From NCBI GenBank assembly GCA_032358165.1, contig JAALGY010000032.1:310001-374000 (forward strand): a stretch of 64,000 nucleotides of DNA, read 5' to 3'. This document shows positions 1 to 11,890 of this stretch, one piece after another. Source of the DNA: Diplosphaera chodatii (taxonomy: Eukaryota > Chlorophyta > Trebouxiophyceae > Prasiolales > Stichococcaceae). A program made the translations under genes and the position numbers. Under the pieces are notes generated by a model that was not told the origin of the DNA, did not search any database, and saw only the letters and a program-made list of their open reading frames with translations. The stretch's first letter is position 1. Every line of letters starts with the position of its first letter.

Positions 1-42
1 GTGCAGCTGCGCAGCAGGCTGGGTGCCATGTTTCTTGCAGGT

Positions 43-205
43 CACGATGCAAGTCAGCCACCAAGTGTGCTATCAGGGCGCAGTTGCGCACATTTGCACA
101 CCTGCAATGCATCAGCCAAACAGCCCAGGTGCCAGCTGCAGCATTAGGCACGATGCAAGTCAGCCACCAAGTGTGCTGGCAGGGCGCAATTTGCGCATGA
201 TTGTG
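43..205. repeat. Direct repeat in aminotransferase intron (exon-edge duplication)
   Basis: A 29-bp identical block at 43-71 recurs at 149-177 (offset 106), and similarity fades out on the side that reaches the splice donor at 209. The copy therefore carries the beginning of the intron and a decayed version of the exon edge. Positions 1-209 otherwise show only intron sequence. Confidence 0.8.
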
Positions 206-209
206 GCAC

Positions 210-2401
210 CTGGCGCCAGGAACTTGGCTGCCGACTCAAAGCGAAGCACGCGGCCCTCTGTGTCGATGCTGAGGAAGCTTTTGCCCAGGTTCTGGAGCCC
301 CGGCACCTCCCCTGCAGCCACATCAGCTCACATGTTGCGCGAGTGCCAACAGCAGCTCCAGGATAGACATATACATTCCGTTGAGCTGATTGAGCAGGTG
401 TGACCAGCAGCAGAGGGTGGGCAGCAAACCGTTTCTGAACTGCAGGACGTAGTACGGGTCGTCCTCGAGGATCAGCAGGTCGTACTCGCAGGCGACTGCG
501 TACACTTCCTGCTTCCGCTGCAGCGGCATGACCGCCCCTGCACAGCAGACATGTCAGTGCAGACTCAGCACGGCCTGTGTGAACACATCTGCACCGTCCA
601 CACGTAACTGCTGCACCACACCATCTTTTTTTCCAGTTCCGCAGTGCAGCGCTGCCGGGGACGTGGCAAGGAGGCACGCGCTGTGCTGCTGAAGTCATGT
701 CAGACCTGTTGGGTTGTGCCCCACAGGCACTGTGAACAGCACGCGGGGCTGCGCCTCTGGGTGGGACCGCCGCCTCTCCTCCAGCACCTGCCCACCATAA
801 ATATCAGGGTTCACACGGCAGATCACGCGCATCTGCACAGTGTGACCATCAAACCCAGTCTGGGGCGGGAAGCAGGTGCAATTGTCAGAAGACTCGAGCA
901 TGCACTTGGGCTTTCAACTGACACAATGCAAGCCAGCGCCGTCTTGCCGGCGCCGGCAGCCCCACCTGTCTGAGGCCGGCCGGCACGATGCCATCATCAT
1001 CGATCGGCACCGGCAGCGGGCAGTAGCCGCGGGGCTCCGCCACCCCCTCCAGCAGGTGCGAGTAGGCGAAGCCCTCCACCAGGAAGGCGCTGCCCCGATC
1101 CATCACCAGCTGCATGATGAGCTGCAGGCGCAGGGAAACGGACGTTCTGGCTACACCATCGGATCCATCAGTAAACTCTCGCCAGGCGGTCTCATGATGA
1201 TTGCACGATGTCAAACTCAGTCACGGCAGCACGCACTAACCCAAAGAAGGTGTCTACTGCGGTGTGTGACTTTGAGGCCGTGTTCGGTGAGCATTCAGGA
1301 CATGCAGCATGGAGGGCTGCAACTAGATGAGTTAGTGCGCCATGGGGCCACAGACTCACGTCAACAGCATGGTTGGATCCTGTGGTGATGAGCACGTCGT
1401 GCGGCGACGGCGGCGCGTGCATCTGCATGACGTGGTCCTCAGCCCAGCGCTGCAGGGGGCCATAGCCCTTTGCGGAGACGTTGTACTGCTGCGCAGAAGA
1501 CACCTACAATGACAGGAACTGAGGCTTGTTAGATGCCGCACTGGCTTGACCTGCATCACTCAGGCTGCATCACTCCATTCCAACCTCACGTGAGGTTGGA
1601 ATGGAGAAGCGTCATCAAGCAGGTTGAATCTGCTGTCGTGTCGCTCCAATCCACAGCTGGCTGCTTACGGCTGTTGCTCAACCCACAAACCCACAACCTA
1701 CCAGGTCCGGGCTGTTGATGTCGATGCTGCCTCCATCCGCGAGCTTCAGCGAGATGCCGGAGATGGGGAAGCCGGCGGGCGGCGGCAGCCCGCCGTGCAG
1801 CTGCACCACGTCCTTCATGCCCGCGAACTGCGTGATGAGGCCCGTGATGCCGCTCTCCCTCACGGCCCTGCCCTGTAGTGCGGGGTGGGGACCGTTGGTA
1901 GGTGCCATTGAGGGCTGCCAGCAGCGATGAGTCGATGCAGACCACGTAACGTAGGTAAGTCGCGAAATGCTGACTCGTGCTGGTGCAGATAATGATGTTG
2001 ATGTTATCGGCCTAGTGCACATCGATCATGGCAGATCGTGCAACTTCATAGCACCACGCTTCACACAGCATGAGGCAGTCCGATGCATTGGACCCCCGAG
2101 CCACCAAAGATTCGCATTGACGACCGAACAAGAGTACAAGTGCACAGCCACATGTATAGTAGGGCACCAAGGCGGTGCCTTTTCACCCATGCTGCGAGGG
2201 CAGTGCCAGATGGTCCGTACTGCAGCAATAAGAAAAAAGGCTGCCAACCTGCGTGCTCAGGAAGCGCTCTGTGTCGATCGGTTCACGGTGGACACCATTG
2301 GAGGTCGGCGGGTCCTCTGCTGATTTCACGCTATCCTTGGGTGCTTGAGCTGCAGCTGATGCCGTGTCAACAGGGTCCGGAGTAGCGTTGGTTTGCACCA
2401 T
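210..2401 (-). CDS. PLP-dependent aminotransferase, kynurenine/2-aminoadipate type (3' end off the window)
   Basis: Fold-type I aminotransferase resembling AADAT/KAT-II, which transfers the amino group of kynurenine, 2-aminoadipate or aromatic amino acids to 2-oxoglutarate with pyridoxal phosphate. Exons (minus strand): 2249-2401, 1702-1872, 1360-1488, 966-1121, 706-787, 430-537, 210-311; about 300 residues in continuous frame. Visible family marks in order: GLITQFAG and the N-terminal PPAGFPI stretch, VLITTGSNHAVD (cofactor-phosphate region), VPVGHNPTG (substrate/cofactor loop), LLILEDDPYY, and GRVLRFESAAKFLAPG, whose Lys is the probable Schiff-base residue. The C-terminal domain lies beyond position 1. 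The start at 2401 is the first in-frame ATG of the exon; the leader (about 50 Ser/Ala/Pro-rich residues) could be an organelle presequence. Divergent from VPS11. Exact substrate is inference. Confidence 0.85.
1573..1606. repeat. Perfect 34-bp palindrome in an intron
   Basis: Two perfect 17-bp arms (1573-1589 and 1590-1606) meet with no spacer at a central CACGTG. It sits in the aminotransferase intron between exons 1702-1872 and 1360-1488. It would form a strong hairpin in RNA or a small cruciform in DNA; the centre is also an E-box/G-box core. Confidence 0.9.
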
Positions 2402-3086
2402 CCTGGCCGTCGCAACTGCCTGCGACTGGATCTTGTAGCTGTTTGCAACGGATAATAAACCTAACGCTTCAGTGTGTCTGGTATAGGGTGACAAAAGGTG
2501 TGACAGGGTAGCACCCAGCTTGATCCTCGCACGGAGCGCCACAACGGCAACACGGTCACCTCAACGCTGATAGGTCCACTCAGTAGGCGTAAAGAGGGGC
2601 GACGCGCGAAGATGGGTTGCCTGAAGGACGCTGCACCTCACGACAAGTCTGGCGAGCACGACCGTGATTCTGTCCTAAAAACACGTGGACAGCAGGGGCA
2701 GAACCGCAATGGTAACCTGCCTGCGTGCTAGATCGCCGCTGCGTCCCTTCGCGATCCTACATGCTACGTCTGTTGGCCTGTCAAAAGCATGGTCAATATG
2801 CGCAACAGACGCTGCTAGTGTGGCAAAACATCTGCTTCTGATGTGAGCACAAGCTTGGTTCTTGGGGTTTGTTGTGCGTCCCATCACAGATGCTGACCGC
2901 AGCGAAGCATGCATGCAGCATTTGGTGGCATCAACACTTCAACAACATATAGGGATGACTCTTTGCCACACCTCCGACAGCTTACCATGTTGACTACGGT
3001 CACTCAAAGCATTGCAGCAGGCCAGCAGACAGTGGTGTAGCCTGTCCAGCAGCGTCTGCGCCTTGACTTCCCAGCAAGCGGCAGCG
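2402..3086. promoter_or_regulatory. Shared upstream region of two divergent genes
   Basis: The 685 bp between the aminotransferase start (minus) and the VPS11 start (plus) must hold both 5' untranslated regions and promoters. I see no clear TATA box, no RNA gene and no convincing coding exon. Confidence 0.5.
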
Positions 3087-6000
3087 ATGCAGGCGCAGGG
3101 CATGCAGGGCTGGCGCCGCTTCACATTCTTCGACCGCGATGACGCAGCGGCAGCGGCGCAGCCCAACACACTCGCGGCGTGCGGCCTCGAGACCGCCTCC
3201 TGTGCGGCCGCAGCCGGATCGTGGCTGGCGTTTGGCAGGACCGACGGCAGCGTGGCGCTGCTGGACACCACCAGCCAGGCGGTCATGGCTTTCCGGGCGC
3301 ATCCCACAGCCGTGCAGCACATGGTTGCTTTGCCGGTGAGCTTCGAGATGCGTTGCATGGTGGCCTTGCCAAGCATGCTTCCACCCCGTGGTGTCTCAGC
3401 CTTGCATCTTGCAGCGTGCGGACGCCTGAGAACGGTCTTGTCAGCATTCTCTAACACCTATTGCATCCTGATGCATCCTGGTCCAAAAGTCATTTGGTGT
3501 GATACGTCGACTTGCACCCGGCAGGGCCGGAAGCTGCTGGCGACGGTGGGTGGTGACGCTGCAGCTCCCGAAGGCATCACGCTCCGTGTGTGGGACCCAG
3601 CTGCCGTACTGGTCGCCAGCAGCGGTGTGGGGCTAGCTGCAGCAGCAGCACCGGGCGCAGCAGCAGCAGCGGGCTCAGCCAGTGCACCATCAGTGGCGGC
3701 GGCGGCGCAGCCGCTGGCTGCTGCCACACTGCTGGCGTCCGTGCGGCTGTTTCCCGCCAGGCAGCCGCTTGCGGGGACGGTCACGGCGGTCGCGGTGTCG
3801 GACGCGGCCTGGCCGCAGCTGCAGATCGCGGTGGGCCTGTCCAGCGGAGGCGTCCAGCTGATGCGCGGCGACGCAGACAAAGGTGATGTCGGGCTGCAGC
3901 ACGAGCGAGTCAGCTGCCCAGCTGCTTCGCAGGATGTTGCCCGCTGTTTGCTGCAATGCTTGAGCCTGCTCCTGAACCAACTGTGTAAGGACTTTGCCAA
4001 GGCAGGCTGCACATCAACAGCAACAGCTATCTGCACCAAGAGCCCCGCTGGTGCTTGCAGCCTCGGCTCACCCCGGGCATGCATGTGATGCAGGCCGTGA
4101 CAAGTTCACGCGCACCATGGTAGGTGGTGCAGCCAGCGGCGGCGCTGCCGGTGGCGCAGCTGCCGCCGGGGCGTCAGCGCCTGTCACAGGTGCGCAGAGT
4201 GTGCAGCCGCCTCCGGGCATCGCACTCACCAGCAAGCAGGGGTGATCGGCCGAGGCCTCACCAAGACAATCTTTGGTACCGCCCTTCCGTGTGACCACCC
4301 ACCATCCACAGCTGACCTTCACAGCTGTCATGTGCGGTGAAGTGTACCTCTCGAGTGCATGACGGTTTGCTGTAGATGTGGCCATGCAAAGCAGGCAGTG
4401 ATCGCCTGCGCACTCTGACAGCAACCCTGCTTGCAGGCCTGCACTTTGGCCGGCCGAGCCGCGGCGGGGGCCAGCACCTGTTCGTGGTGACGGCAGCCGC
4501 GGTCAGCGTGGTCGACACGGACACAGCTGCACAGGTTCGCTTTCGCATTCGCGCCGCTTGTCTGGATAGGTAGACGCCGCACATGCACCCCGGAGCAACT
4601 GTCACACAGCACGGCAGACCGGCTCTTCATGCACGGCTGTTTTTCTCCATCGCCATAACTGTACCATGCTTATGTCAGTGCCGAGGGAGCCTGAGCCCCG
4701 ACACGGTGTTGCCACAACGACATGCAGACGCCGCTGGAGGGCGGCGGGGCGGCCGCCGGCTGCACAGCCCTCGACGCCCGCCACTGCCTGGTGGCCGCCC
4801 GTCACGACGCCATCTCTGTGTACACCCGCGATGCCCGGGGCCCCGTCTTCGTGTTCCCAGGTGATGCCAGGTCCATGTTAAACTCGAGCTTGCAACGGTG
4901 CGGGATCACATTCTGGACGTGTCCGCGAGTGCTTGCAGTTACGGATCAACATGGTTGGTGCATGCTGCGCTGGTGCAGGCGAGAAGCACATGGTCGCCTG
5001 CGTTCGGCAGTACGTCGTCGTGGTCACCGACCTGCCCTCCAGCCGCGCCGCTGGACTGGCGGCGGCGGCGGCAGCCGGACAGGGGCCAGAGCAGCAGCAG
5101 CAGCAGCAGCAAGACGCGGCACCAGCAGCAGGCGGCAGCAGACCCGCGCTAGTGCAAGTCTATGACCTGCGCAATAAGCTGCTCGCCGGCAGCCTGGAGG
5201 TGATCATTGACGCCCCCACAAACCCTTCGAGTTATGCACTTCGAGCTTCTCCAGCGTCATGTTTGGCATGGAAATGTGGAACAGCCAACCTGCTGCCTAT
5301 CACTCCATCTTGCAGCTGCATGCATCCAGCTGTAGTCATGCCTTGTCGCCACAATGCGACGTCTTGGCGCCCGGCGCAGGTTGAGACGGGGGTGAGGGCG
5401 GTGCTGGGCTTCGGCGGTGGGATTGCGGTTCTGGCGGGCGACGGGCGGCTGGCGGGACTCAGGGAGCGGGACCTGGCGACGCGCCTGGACCTGCTGTTCG
5501 CCAAGGACCTGCACGGCGTGGCGCTGAACGTGGCCGAGGCGGCGCAGGTGCACCCTGTAGTGACTGCACGGCGTGGCCGACGCTGCGTATGTGAACACTG
5601 TGGTGACTGCATGGCGTGGCACTGAATGTAGCAGGAGCAGCGCAGGTGCACCATGTAGTGTGACACAGCGTTGGTCTGCACAGTCGAGGCCCAACCGGTC
5701 ACTGCTGTATGATAAGAGCTGACCAAGACATGATTACCGTGGAAGATGACCCCCCGGCAGGCACTGACCAGCCTATCTTGGTAGCACTGCTTCAACACTG
5801 GCATAGCCTTTTGTAACAGCGCTCACGCCTGGCTCAATTGGAAAAACCGACTCATATCAACACTGTTCTGCAGGCGGAGCCCGGGGTGGTCGCGGAGGTG
5901 CACAGGCGGGCGGGCGATGCGCTGTACGCGCGGCGGGACTACGGCGCGGCGGTGGCGGAGTACTGCGAGACGGTGGGCCAGCTGGAGCCGTCGTACGTCA

Positions 6001-9000
6001 TCCGCCGCTTCCTGGACGCCCAGCGCATCCACAACCTGGCCGCCTACCTGGCGCACCTGCACGCCAAGGTGCATTTAGGGACGCCGTACTTTGTGTTAGT
6101 AGTCTGCAAAAGCTCAAGTGCTTCCACAACCTGGCCGCCTACCTGTCCCAGCTGCACGCCAGGGTAGATCTGAGGGCAGTCGTACGGATGCTGGCAACCG
6201 TGGATATGCTGCTGGTAACACTGTTGGAGCCGGTCCATCGCATGTCCGCAACCCTGACGGCGCACCTGACCCACCTGCGCACAAGGCGTGGAGTTGTGGT
6301 TCAGTGGACTGCAGCGTTCATGGCCACCTTGCTCATGTCGTCTACAGTGTGAAGCCAGCAGCTATGTCTGTGGTGTGTGGCAGGAAAAACATAGCCGCCG
6401 GCCTTTACACTGTCGACGACGTAGGTCCCAACATGAGAGAACATTAGATGGGGCAGCTTGCCCTGCTGGTGGCATGGACACGTGAGCTCAAGAACCTTTA
6501 GCCAACAGTTGCTGGTGCTCCCTGTTGATCAGCATCGTGACACCTCCTTGCGACCAAGCTGGGGGCGATGCACAGGCTTAATCCCAAGTGCTGCGCCTCA
6601 AGTGCTGCAGGGCCTGGCGTCCAGCGACCACACCACGCTGCTGCTCAATTGCTATGCCAAGCTGCGGGACACCGCCAAGCTGGACAGGTTCCTCCGGGCG
6701 GAGGGGCCCGACGGCAAGCCCGCCCTGAGCTTCGACGTGGACACCGCCATCAAGGTGGGTGCACCCGGTGGCTGTCCCCCCCGCGAGGGCGTGCTGTACG
6801 CTTCGTTCCTTGGCTGGTGCCCGCCCGCAGGGAGCAACCCAGCTCTTGCAACAGCTGGCGGGCTTCTGAGCTACTGCTGCAAATTGGACCTGGTCCAGGG
6901 GATGAACTATCGGTGATCTGCTCCCTGCGGGCAGTTGGCTTGACAGGCAGCCAAACACACCACACCGAATCAGCAAGTGAACTTAGGGTGATAGTTGCTG
7001 ACCCTCTGCTGATCGACGATACCTTCGCGTCTGATGCTCTGCTCTGCCCACGTGGGCAGGTGTGCCGGGCGGCGGGGCACAAAAAGCAACAGCACATGCG
7101 CATACATGAACACCAGGCTTCGGATGAATCAATTCTGCAACCGCCTGTAGGTGTGCCGGGCGGCCGGGTACCCGAGCTACAGTAGCATGTGCATATATCA
7201 ACCTCAGACCTTGGATGAATCAATTCTCCGCCTGCAGGTGTGCCGGGCGGCGGGGTACCACGAGCACGCGCTGTTTGTGGCACAGGCTGCGGGGGAGTCG
7301 GCCGTCTACCTGGACGTGCTGCTGGCGGACTGCGGCGCATTCGACGAGGCTCTGACATACCTGGAGGGGCTGCCAAGGCGCGCCGCCGCCGACGCTCTGA
7401 AGAAGTACGGCAAGGTGGGTTACAGTTACATCGTCAGTATCTTTAAATGTCCTATCTGGAGGGGATGCCGTGCCGCGCTGCCGCCGATGCCCTGAAGAAT
7501 TACGGCAAGGTGGATAAAGTTGGTACATGTCAAATTTCTGCCATGGCACTTTGCCAGAGGCAATGCCCAGGAGAAATCATGTGCAGATGCCAGTACTATG
7601 GTGCAGTATTATGATGGTGACAACCAGCAGGACTGGCGTGTTGTGCTGTGCAGGGCTTTACAGGAAGCGTCCCCTGTCAGTCAGTGTAAAGCAGGCTTTG
7701 CTGTGCAGGCGCTGGTTGCTGCTCGGCCCGAGGCCGCCACAGCCCTGGCGATGCAGCTGTGCAGCCCCGCGACTGGCAGCGGCGCAGACGCCGGCTATGT
7801 GGCGGCCGCCTCCGACTTCGCCCACATCTATGCAGACAGGTAGCCGTCATGAGCAGACCTTGGGTGCTTTTGAATGCCAGCTCCTGAATGGCCTGCAGCT
7901 CAGCTGACATGCCGGCTTCATCACTTGCTGGTGTCAGCAGCAACCCGCATTTCATGCCGTTTGAAAGCCCTTGACGAAGTTCAGACATAAGAGATGCACA
8001 TACGTCAACAGGCTGCACCGCCTCTCTGAAGGTGCTGCTGGCCCAGTCTGCTACCCTAAACCCTAAGCCCTGCACTGCAGGCCGCTGGCGCTAATGCTGC
8101 TGACGGAGTACATCCTCAACAGCCAGCCGGAGCCTCCTGGTGCGCACAGCGCTGCGTGCACTAGGGGTGGTCAGGGTTTGGTGCATCTTGGGGTGGTCAG
8201 GTTGTGGTGCAGCTTGCAGTGCTGGCACTGCAAGAGCGTTGGCTGCTATCCTATGTGCAAAACTTGTTTCATTGACAATGCGTCATCCCCGTCATCTGCA
8301 ACCATCTGCAGGGCAGGCGTGGCTGTACCGCACGCTGCTGGAGCTGTACCTGTCGCCAAACCTGACAGACGAGCCGGCGTCTGGCAGCAGCGAGGCGGCG
8401 GGTGCGGGCGGCAGCAGTGCTGGCGCACCCCAAACTGACAGCAGTGCCCCCAGCAGCCGTCAGGACCAGGAAGCGGGAAGCGGCAGCGGCGCAGCAGCCG
8501 GCGACTCTGGCGGCGGCGGCAAGCAGCAGTCCATGCGAAGGTGGGTCTGGCCCCAGCCACCCTCACTACCGTGCAGTGGCTGCTGCGCAGCACGAAGCAT
8601 CAGCTGTACACCGCGCAGGCAGTCAGCTGCTGCCCAGCAGCAGCGTGCCTGCGGTATGCGGCACACCACACAGTCGCAATGTGCGGCAAACTCTTACCCT
8701 AAGCCCTGCTCACGGCCTGCTTGCTGCCTGGCGCACTGCAGGGAGCAGGCCCTGGAGCTGCTGCGGCGGGGGTGGCCCGGCGGCGGCACCCCCCGCTTCG
8801 ACGCCGACGCGGCGCTGGTGCTGTGCCGCATGCGCGGCTTCACCGCGGGGCTGCTCTTCCTGTACGAGCGCATGCGCCTGCCGCGGGAGGTGCTGCAGGT
8901 GAGGCTGCCTTCCTGCTCCTTTCGCCTTGCGCCTTTCACGTCAACCCCACTGCAGGTGATCATGTGCCCGCAACTGGGCAGCCCCTTGTGCTGGCGTGCA

Positions 9001-11312
9001 TCGGCTTGATGCCGCGACACTGCTCTGTGCAACTATTGCACTCTGTTCTGGCGGCCTTGGCTTGCATTTCGTGACTGCGGCTGCACATAGCGAATGGCAA
9101 CACTGCGTGCGTCACTGCAGCGTGCCGGCAGCTGGGCATCGCTTGACAGCTTGCGATACAGGGGAGTGCCTACAACGTGCTACTGATTCATGAATACACC
9201 CTTGTACATGCAGCTGCACATGGCGGGCGGCGACCGGGCGGGCGTCATCGCGGCGTGCCTGCAGCTGGGGGACGCGGGGCAGGGCGGCGACGGCCGCCTG
9301 TGGGACGAGGCCCTGCAGTGGTTCGGCCAGCTGGACGCCGACTGCGCCGCCGAGGTGACCCCCCGGCCCCCATCTTCTGCAATCGTTTCGATACAGGGCT
9401 GGCAGCGGCGGTGTGCCGACATGCAGATGCATTTGGCGGTGTGGTGGCGGAGGTGCACCCTGGTGCATGAGTGCAACTAGCTGTGCACAGGCCGGAAGCG
9501 CCATGCGCCCGATCGCGCGCCCCTGCTGGGCCCTTGCCTGCAGGGCAATTCGACCCCTGGTCTGGGATCCCGGACGAGGTCCAGCTGCTCAAAGAGGATA
9601 CCTTCAGAAGATACCTTCCTAACATAGTCGCCGCATACTGACGGCATGCCACCTGGTTCGCATCCGATTTTCCTTCTTGCAGCGCCATGGTTTCTATGCA
9701 GGTGAAGGTGCTGATCCAGCACATCGAGGCGCGGCAGCTGCTGCCGGCGGCGGTGGTGCTGCAGGCGCTCGCCCCCAACAGCCACCTGCAGCTGGGCGTC
9801 GTCAAGGTGCTGCTGCCCAAGCCCTAAACCCTAAATCCTTCAATAGAGGTGCTGCAGGCGCTCGTCCCCAGCAGCCACCTGCAGCTCGGCGTTGTAAAGG
9901 TGTATCATTATGCTCGGGGACCTGTTGCACCTGTTGTCACCCTTCGACGCTGCGGTATTGTCCGATGGCACAGGACTTGGGTACTGTCAGCTTGACTCCT
10001 GCATGCCATGCCGTTGTTGCTCTTGCTCGAAGCACGCCACTGTGATGCGCTGAAGCCAGCGCCTTGCCTGCAGGACTATGTCAGCCGGCAGCTGGGCGCC
10101 CTGAGCGCCCGCATCGCTGAGGACCGGGCGGCTGCCGAGAAGCTGGCGACGGAGACGGCGGCCATGAGGGCGGAGACGGCCGAGCTGCAGACCAAGGTGC
10201 GCGTCGGGGCACCCGCAGCCTCTTCGACCGGGAGTGCAGACCACAGCTACAGTACAGGAGAGGCTTGAAGTGGGGAGGCGCGGCTCACATATGAATGCAC
10301 TTACATCACAATCTGCTGCAGCTTTGGTCCCGGGAAGGTTTGGGGTTGTCATGCCTGGCGGTCCGCTCGCACACACCACGCTGCTCTGCAGCTCCGCTAC
10401 ACCCTTGGGCTGGGGATCTCAATGGACCCTGGGTATTATGCTTGCGCAGGCGCGCGTGTTCCAGGCGTCTCGCTGCGCGCTGTCGGGCGCGCCGCTGGAG
10501 CTGCCGGCTGTGCACTTCTTCTGCGGCCACTCCTTCAACGGTGCGGTGAAGCACAAAACGCTCTATTGAAATATTTCAAAGTTATCCAGATAACTTTCAA
10601 GTTCAGTTTTCTTGGCAATCCGGCGCACCCCTGTGGCACCATCACGAAAACCCTGACCCGTCGCCAGCCCTGCCACACTGCGCTGCAGCGATGGTCTGCA
10701 TCAGGTCTGTCGACTTGCCACGTGAGCGTGCTGGCGGTACACGATGGCCAACCCTGAACTGCGGCTGTCAGGCTGGGCGGTCGGGGAGGGCGGGCTCGGA
10801 GTGCCCGCTGTGCGGCCCACCCAGAATCGAATCTGGACCTGAATCTAAATTCAAGATTGGGTTGCAGGCCGGGCGCTGGGGGAGGCCGACTCGGAGTGCC
10901 CGCTGTGCGGCCCGGGCTTCCGCGGCACCCTGGACATCCGGGCGGCGCTGGAGGCCGGCGCCTCCGAGCAGGTGAGTGAAACCTGAACCCTGACCCCAGG
11001 CCCACATCACTCCAGGGTTGCTGACGGCCCGCCTCTCCTTGCTGGACCTCTCATCTGAACCTGATCACGTTTGAGTGGCAGCAAGCGGATGCAGCGCCTG
11101 TGCCTGACGTCCTGCAGATGTTCAGGGTATGTTTCATGTGTCTCTCTTCCTTAGTGTGCTTCTCCACGTCCTTGTTGCAGGACAAGTTCTTCACGCAGCT
11201 GCGCAACTCGGCGGACGGCTTCGGCGTGGTCGCCGACTTCTTCGGGCGCGGGCTGCTGAACCACACGTCGGTGACGGCGCCCGCCGCCGCGCTGCCGTCA
11301 TCAGCCTCCTGA
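3087..11312 (+). CDS. VPS11: VPS11, core subunit of HOPS/CORVET tethering complexes
   Basis: Class C Vps protein that scaffolds HOPS and CORVET for fusion at late endosome and vacuole. Exons: 3087-3335, 3525-3882, 4094-4189, 4437-4534, 4728-4860, 4979-5199, 5380-5547, 5874-6068, 6611-6754, 7238-7414, 7709-7839, 8081-8139, 8312-8540, 8742-8898, 9214-9354, 9702-9806, 10074-10196, 10450-10540, 10868-10971, 11181-11312; 3111 nt, 1036 aa, fully in frame. N-terminal beta-propeller (about 1-440; opens GWRRFTFFD), alpha-solenoid (about 442-880; LEPSYVIRRFLDAQRIHNL, SSDHTTLLLNCYAKL), coiled coil (about 887-928), then RING (about 937-972). Ala/Gly/Gln-rich insertions interrupt the propeller. The RING keeps C953, H955, C969, C972 but has Ser940, Asn958 and Ala961 where zinc ligands are expected. 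Six introns hold partial copies of adjacent exon edges. ATG at 3102 is an alternative start. Confidence 0.95.
5511..5661 (+). repeat. VPS11: Duplicated 3' edge of VPS11 exon 7
   Basis: The last about 33 bp of exon 7 plus the donor and early intron (from 5515) reappear 96 bp downstream at 5611-5660 with scattered substitutions. A third, shorter echo of the motif GCACGGCGTGG lies between them at 5566. Confidence 0.85.
6020..6176 (+). repeat. VPS11: Duplicated 3' edge of VPS11 exon 8
   Basis: The exon end encoding HNLAAYLAHLHAK with its donor (6031-6075) is copied 95 bp downstream, where it would read HNLAAYLSQLHAR followed by a GT. The copy is inside intron 8. Confidence 0.9.
7057..7267 (+). 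repeat. VPS11: Triplicated 5' edge of VPS11 exon 10
   Basis: The acceptor and exon start encoding VCRAAG occur three times, anchored at 7061, 7152 and 7239 (offsets 91 and 87). The intervening intron sequence, including GATGAATCAATTCT, is also repeated, so the unit is intron end plus exon start. The third copy is the one whose frame continues into the exon. Confidence 0.9.
7358..7514 (+). repeat. VPS11: Duplicated 3' edge of VPS11 exon 10
   Basis: The exon end encoding YLEGLPRRAAADALKKYGK plus donor (7361-7418) recurs at 7456-7513, offset 95, reading YLEGMPCRAAADALKNYGK. Intron sequence after each copy is still weakly alignable, so this is a tandem duplication spanning the junction. Confidence 0.92.
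8053..8068 (+). repeat. Telomere-like motif before a VPS11 acceptor
   Basis: CCCTAAACCCTAAGCCC ends about 12 nt before the acceptor at 8080. A second, weaker CCCTAAGCCC stands at 8697-8706, about 35 nt before the acceptor at 8741. Confidence 0.75.
9756..9902 (+). repeat. VPS11: Duplicated 3' edge of VPS11 exon 16 with telomere-like motif between the copies
   Basis: The exon end encoding VLQALAPNSHLQLGVVK (9756-9806) is copied at 9849-9899, offset 93. The two copies are separated by CCCTAAACCCTAAAT at 9822-9836. Confidence 0.92.
10768..10914 (+). repeat. VPS11: Duplicated 5' edge of VPS11 exon 19 (RING end)
   Basis: The acceptor and exon start encoding SECPLCGP (10864-10914) has an upstream partial copy at 10768-10821, offset 95. 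The copy retains the CPLC zinc-knuckle codons but runs into intron sequence. Confidence 0.9.
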
Positions 11313-11890
11313 TGGACCTGCAAGCCAGAAGACCTTGCCTCCGGGGTTGCTGCTCATGGGGTGTGCCTCACATCAACCGCCGTCTTTGGTGGCAACCTGT
11401 CAGTTGACACCAAGTGACGCAGGAAAGTGGTTGCGCATGACATCAGTGTTACAGGAACAGGGAGGAGTTCTGGGCGTTGGCACTGCTGCAAGTTTGCGAC
11501 GCTCCATGCACATGACGCCATATGATGCACTACTGCGCTGGCGTCTGGCGTTAAAACAGCAGCGCGTGGTCATGGAGCACATTGTTACACGCCAGGAGTT
11601 GGATCTGAATCAGCCCACATCAGTACCCACATACTACTGCCATGATCTTGCTGCCATGGCTGAAAGACGACTGGACACATCTCACGTGACAAGCCACGTG
11701 CCTCCACTACACCGGGTGCAGGGCGACAGACCGTGTGTCCCTGTTGTCCCACTCTCCGCTGTGCGTCCTGTATGCCTGGGCTACGCAGGTGCTGCGCGAG
11801 CTGCCGCCCTGCTGTGATGCAGTGAGCAACGTCTGTCAGGACTTGAGTGTGATGGGTGAGAGGATGCCAGCAGCGGCCTGACGTGCAAGC
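11313..11890. other. Intergenic region
   Basis: Between the VPS11 stop and the next start. Presumed VPS11 3' end and promoter of the small membrane-protein gene. No exon, repeat or RNA gene recognised. Confidence 0.5.

Noticed and set aside
7456..7513. Ghost copies as mutually exclusive cassette exons
   Set aside because: Each copy has only one splice edge and lacks the matching opposite splice site, so none can form a whole alternative exon; alternative donor or acceptor use remains possible.
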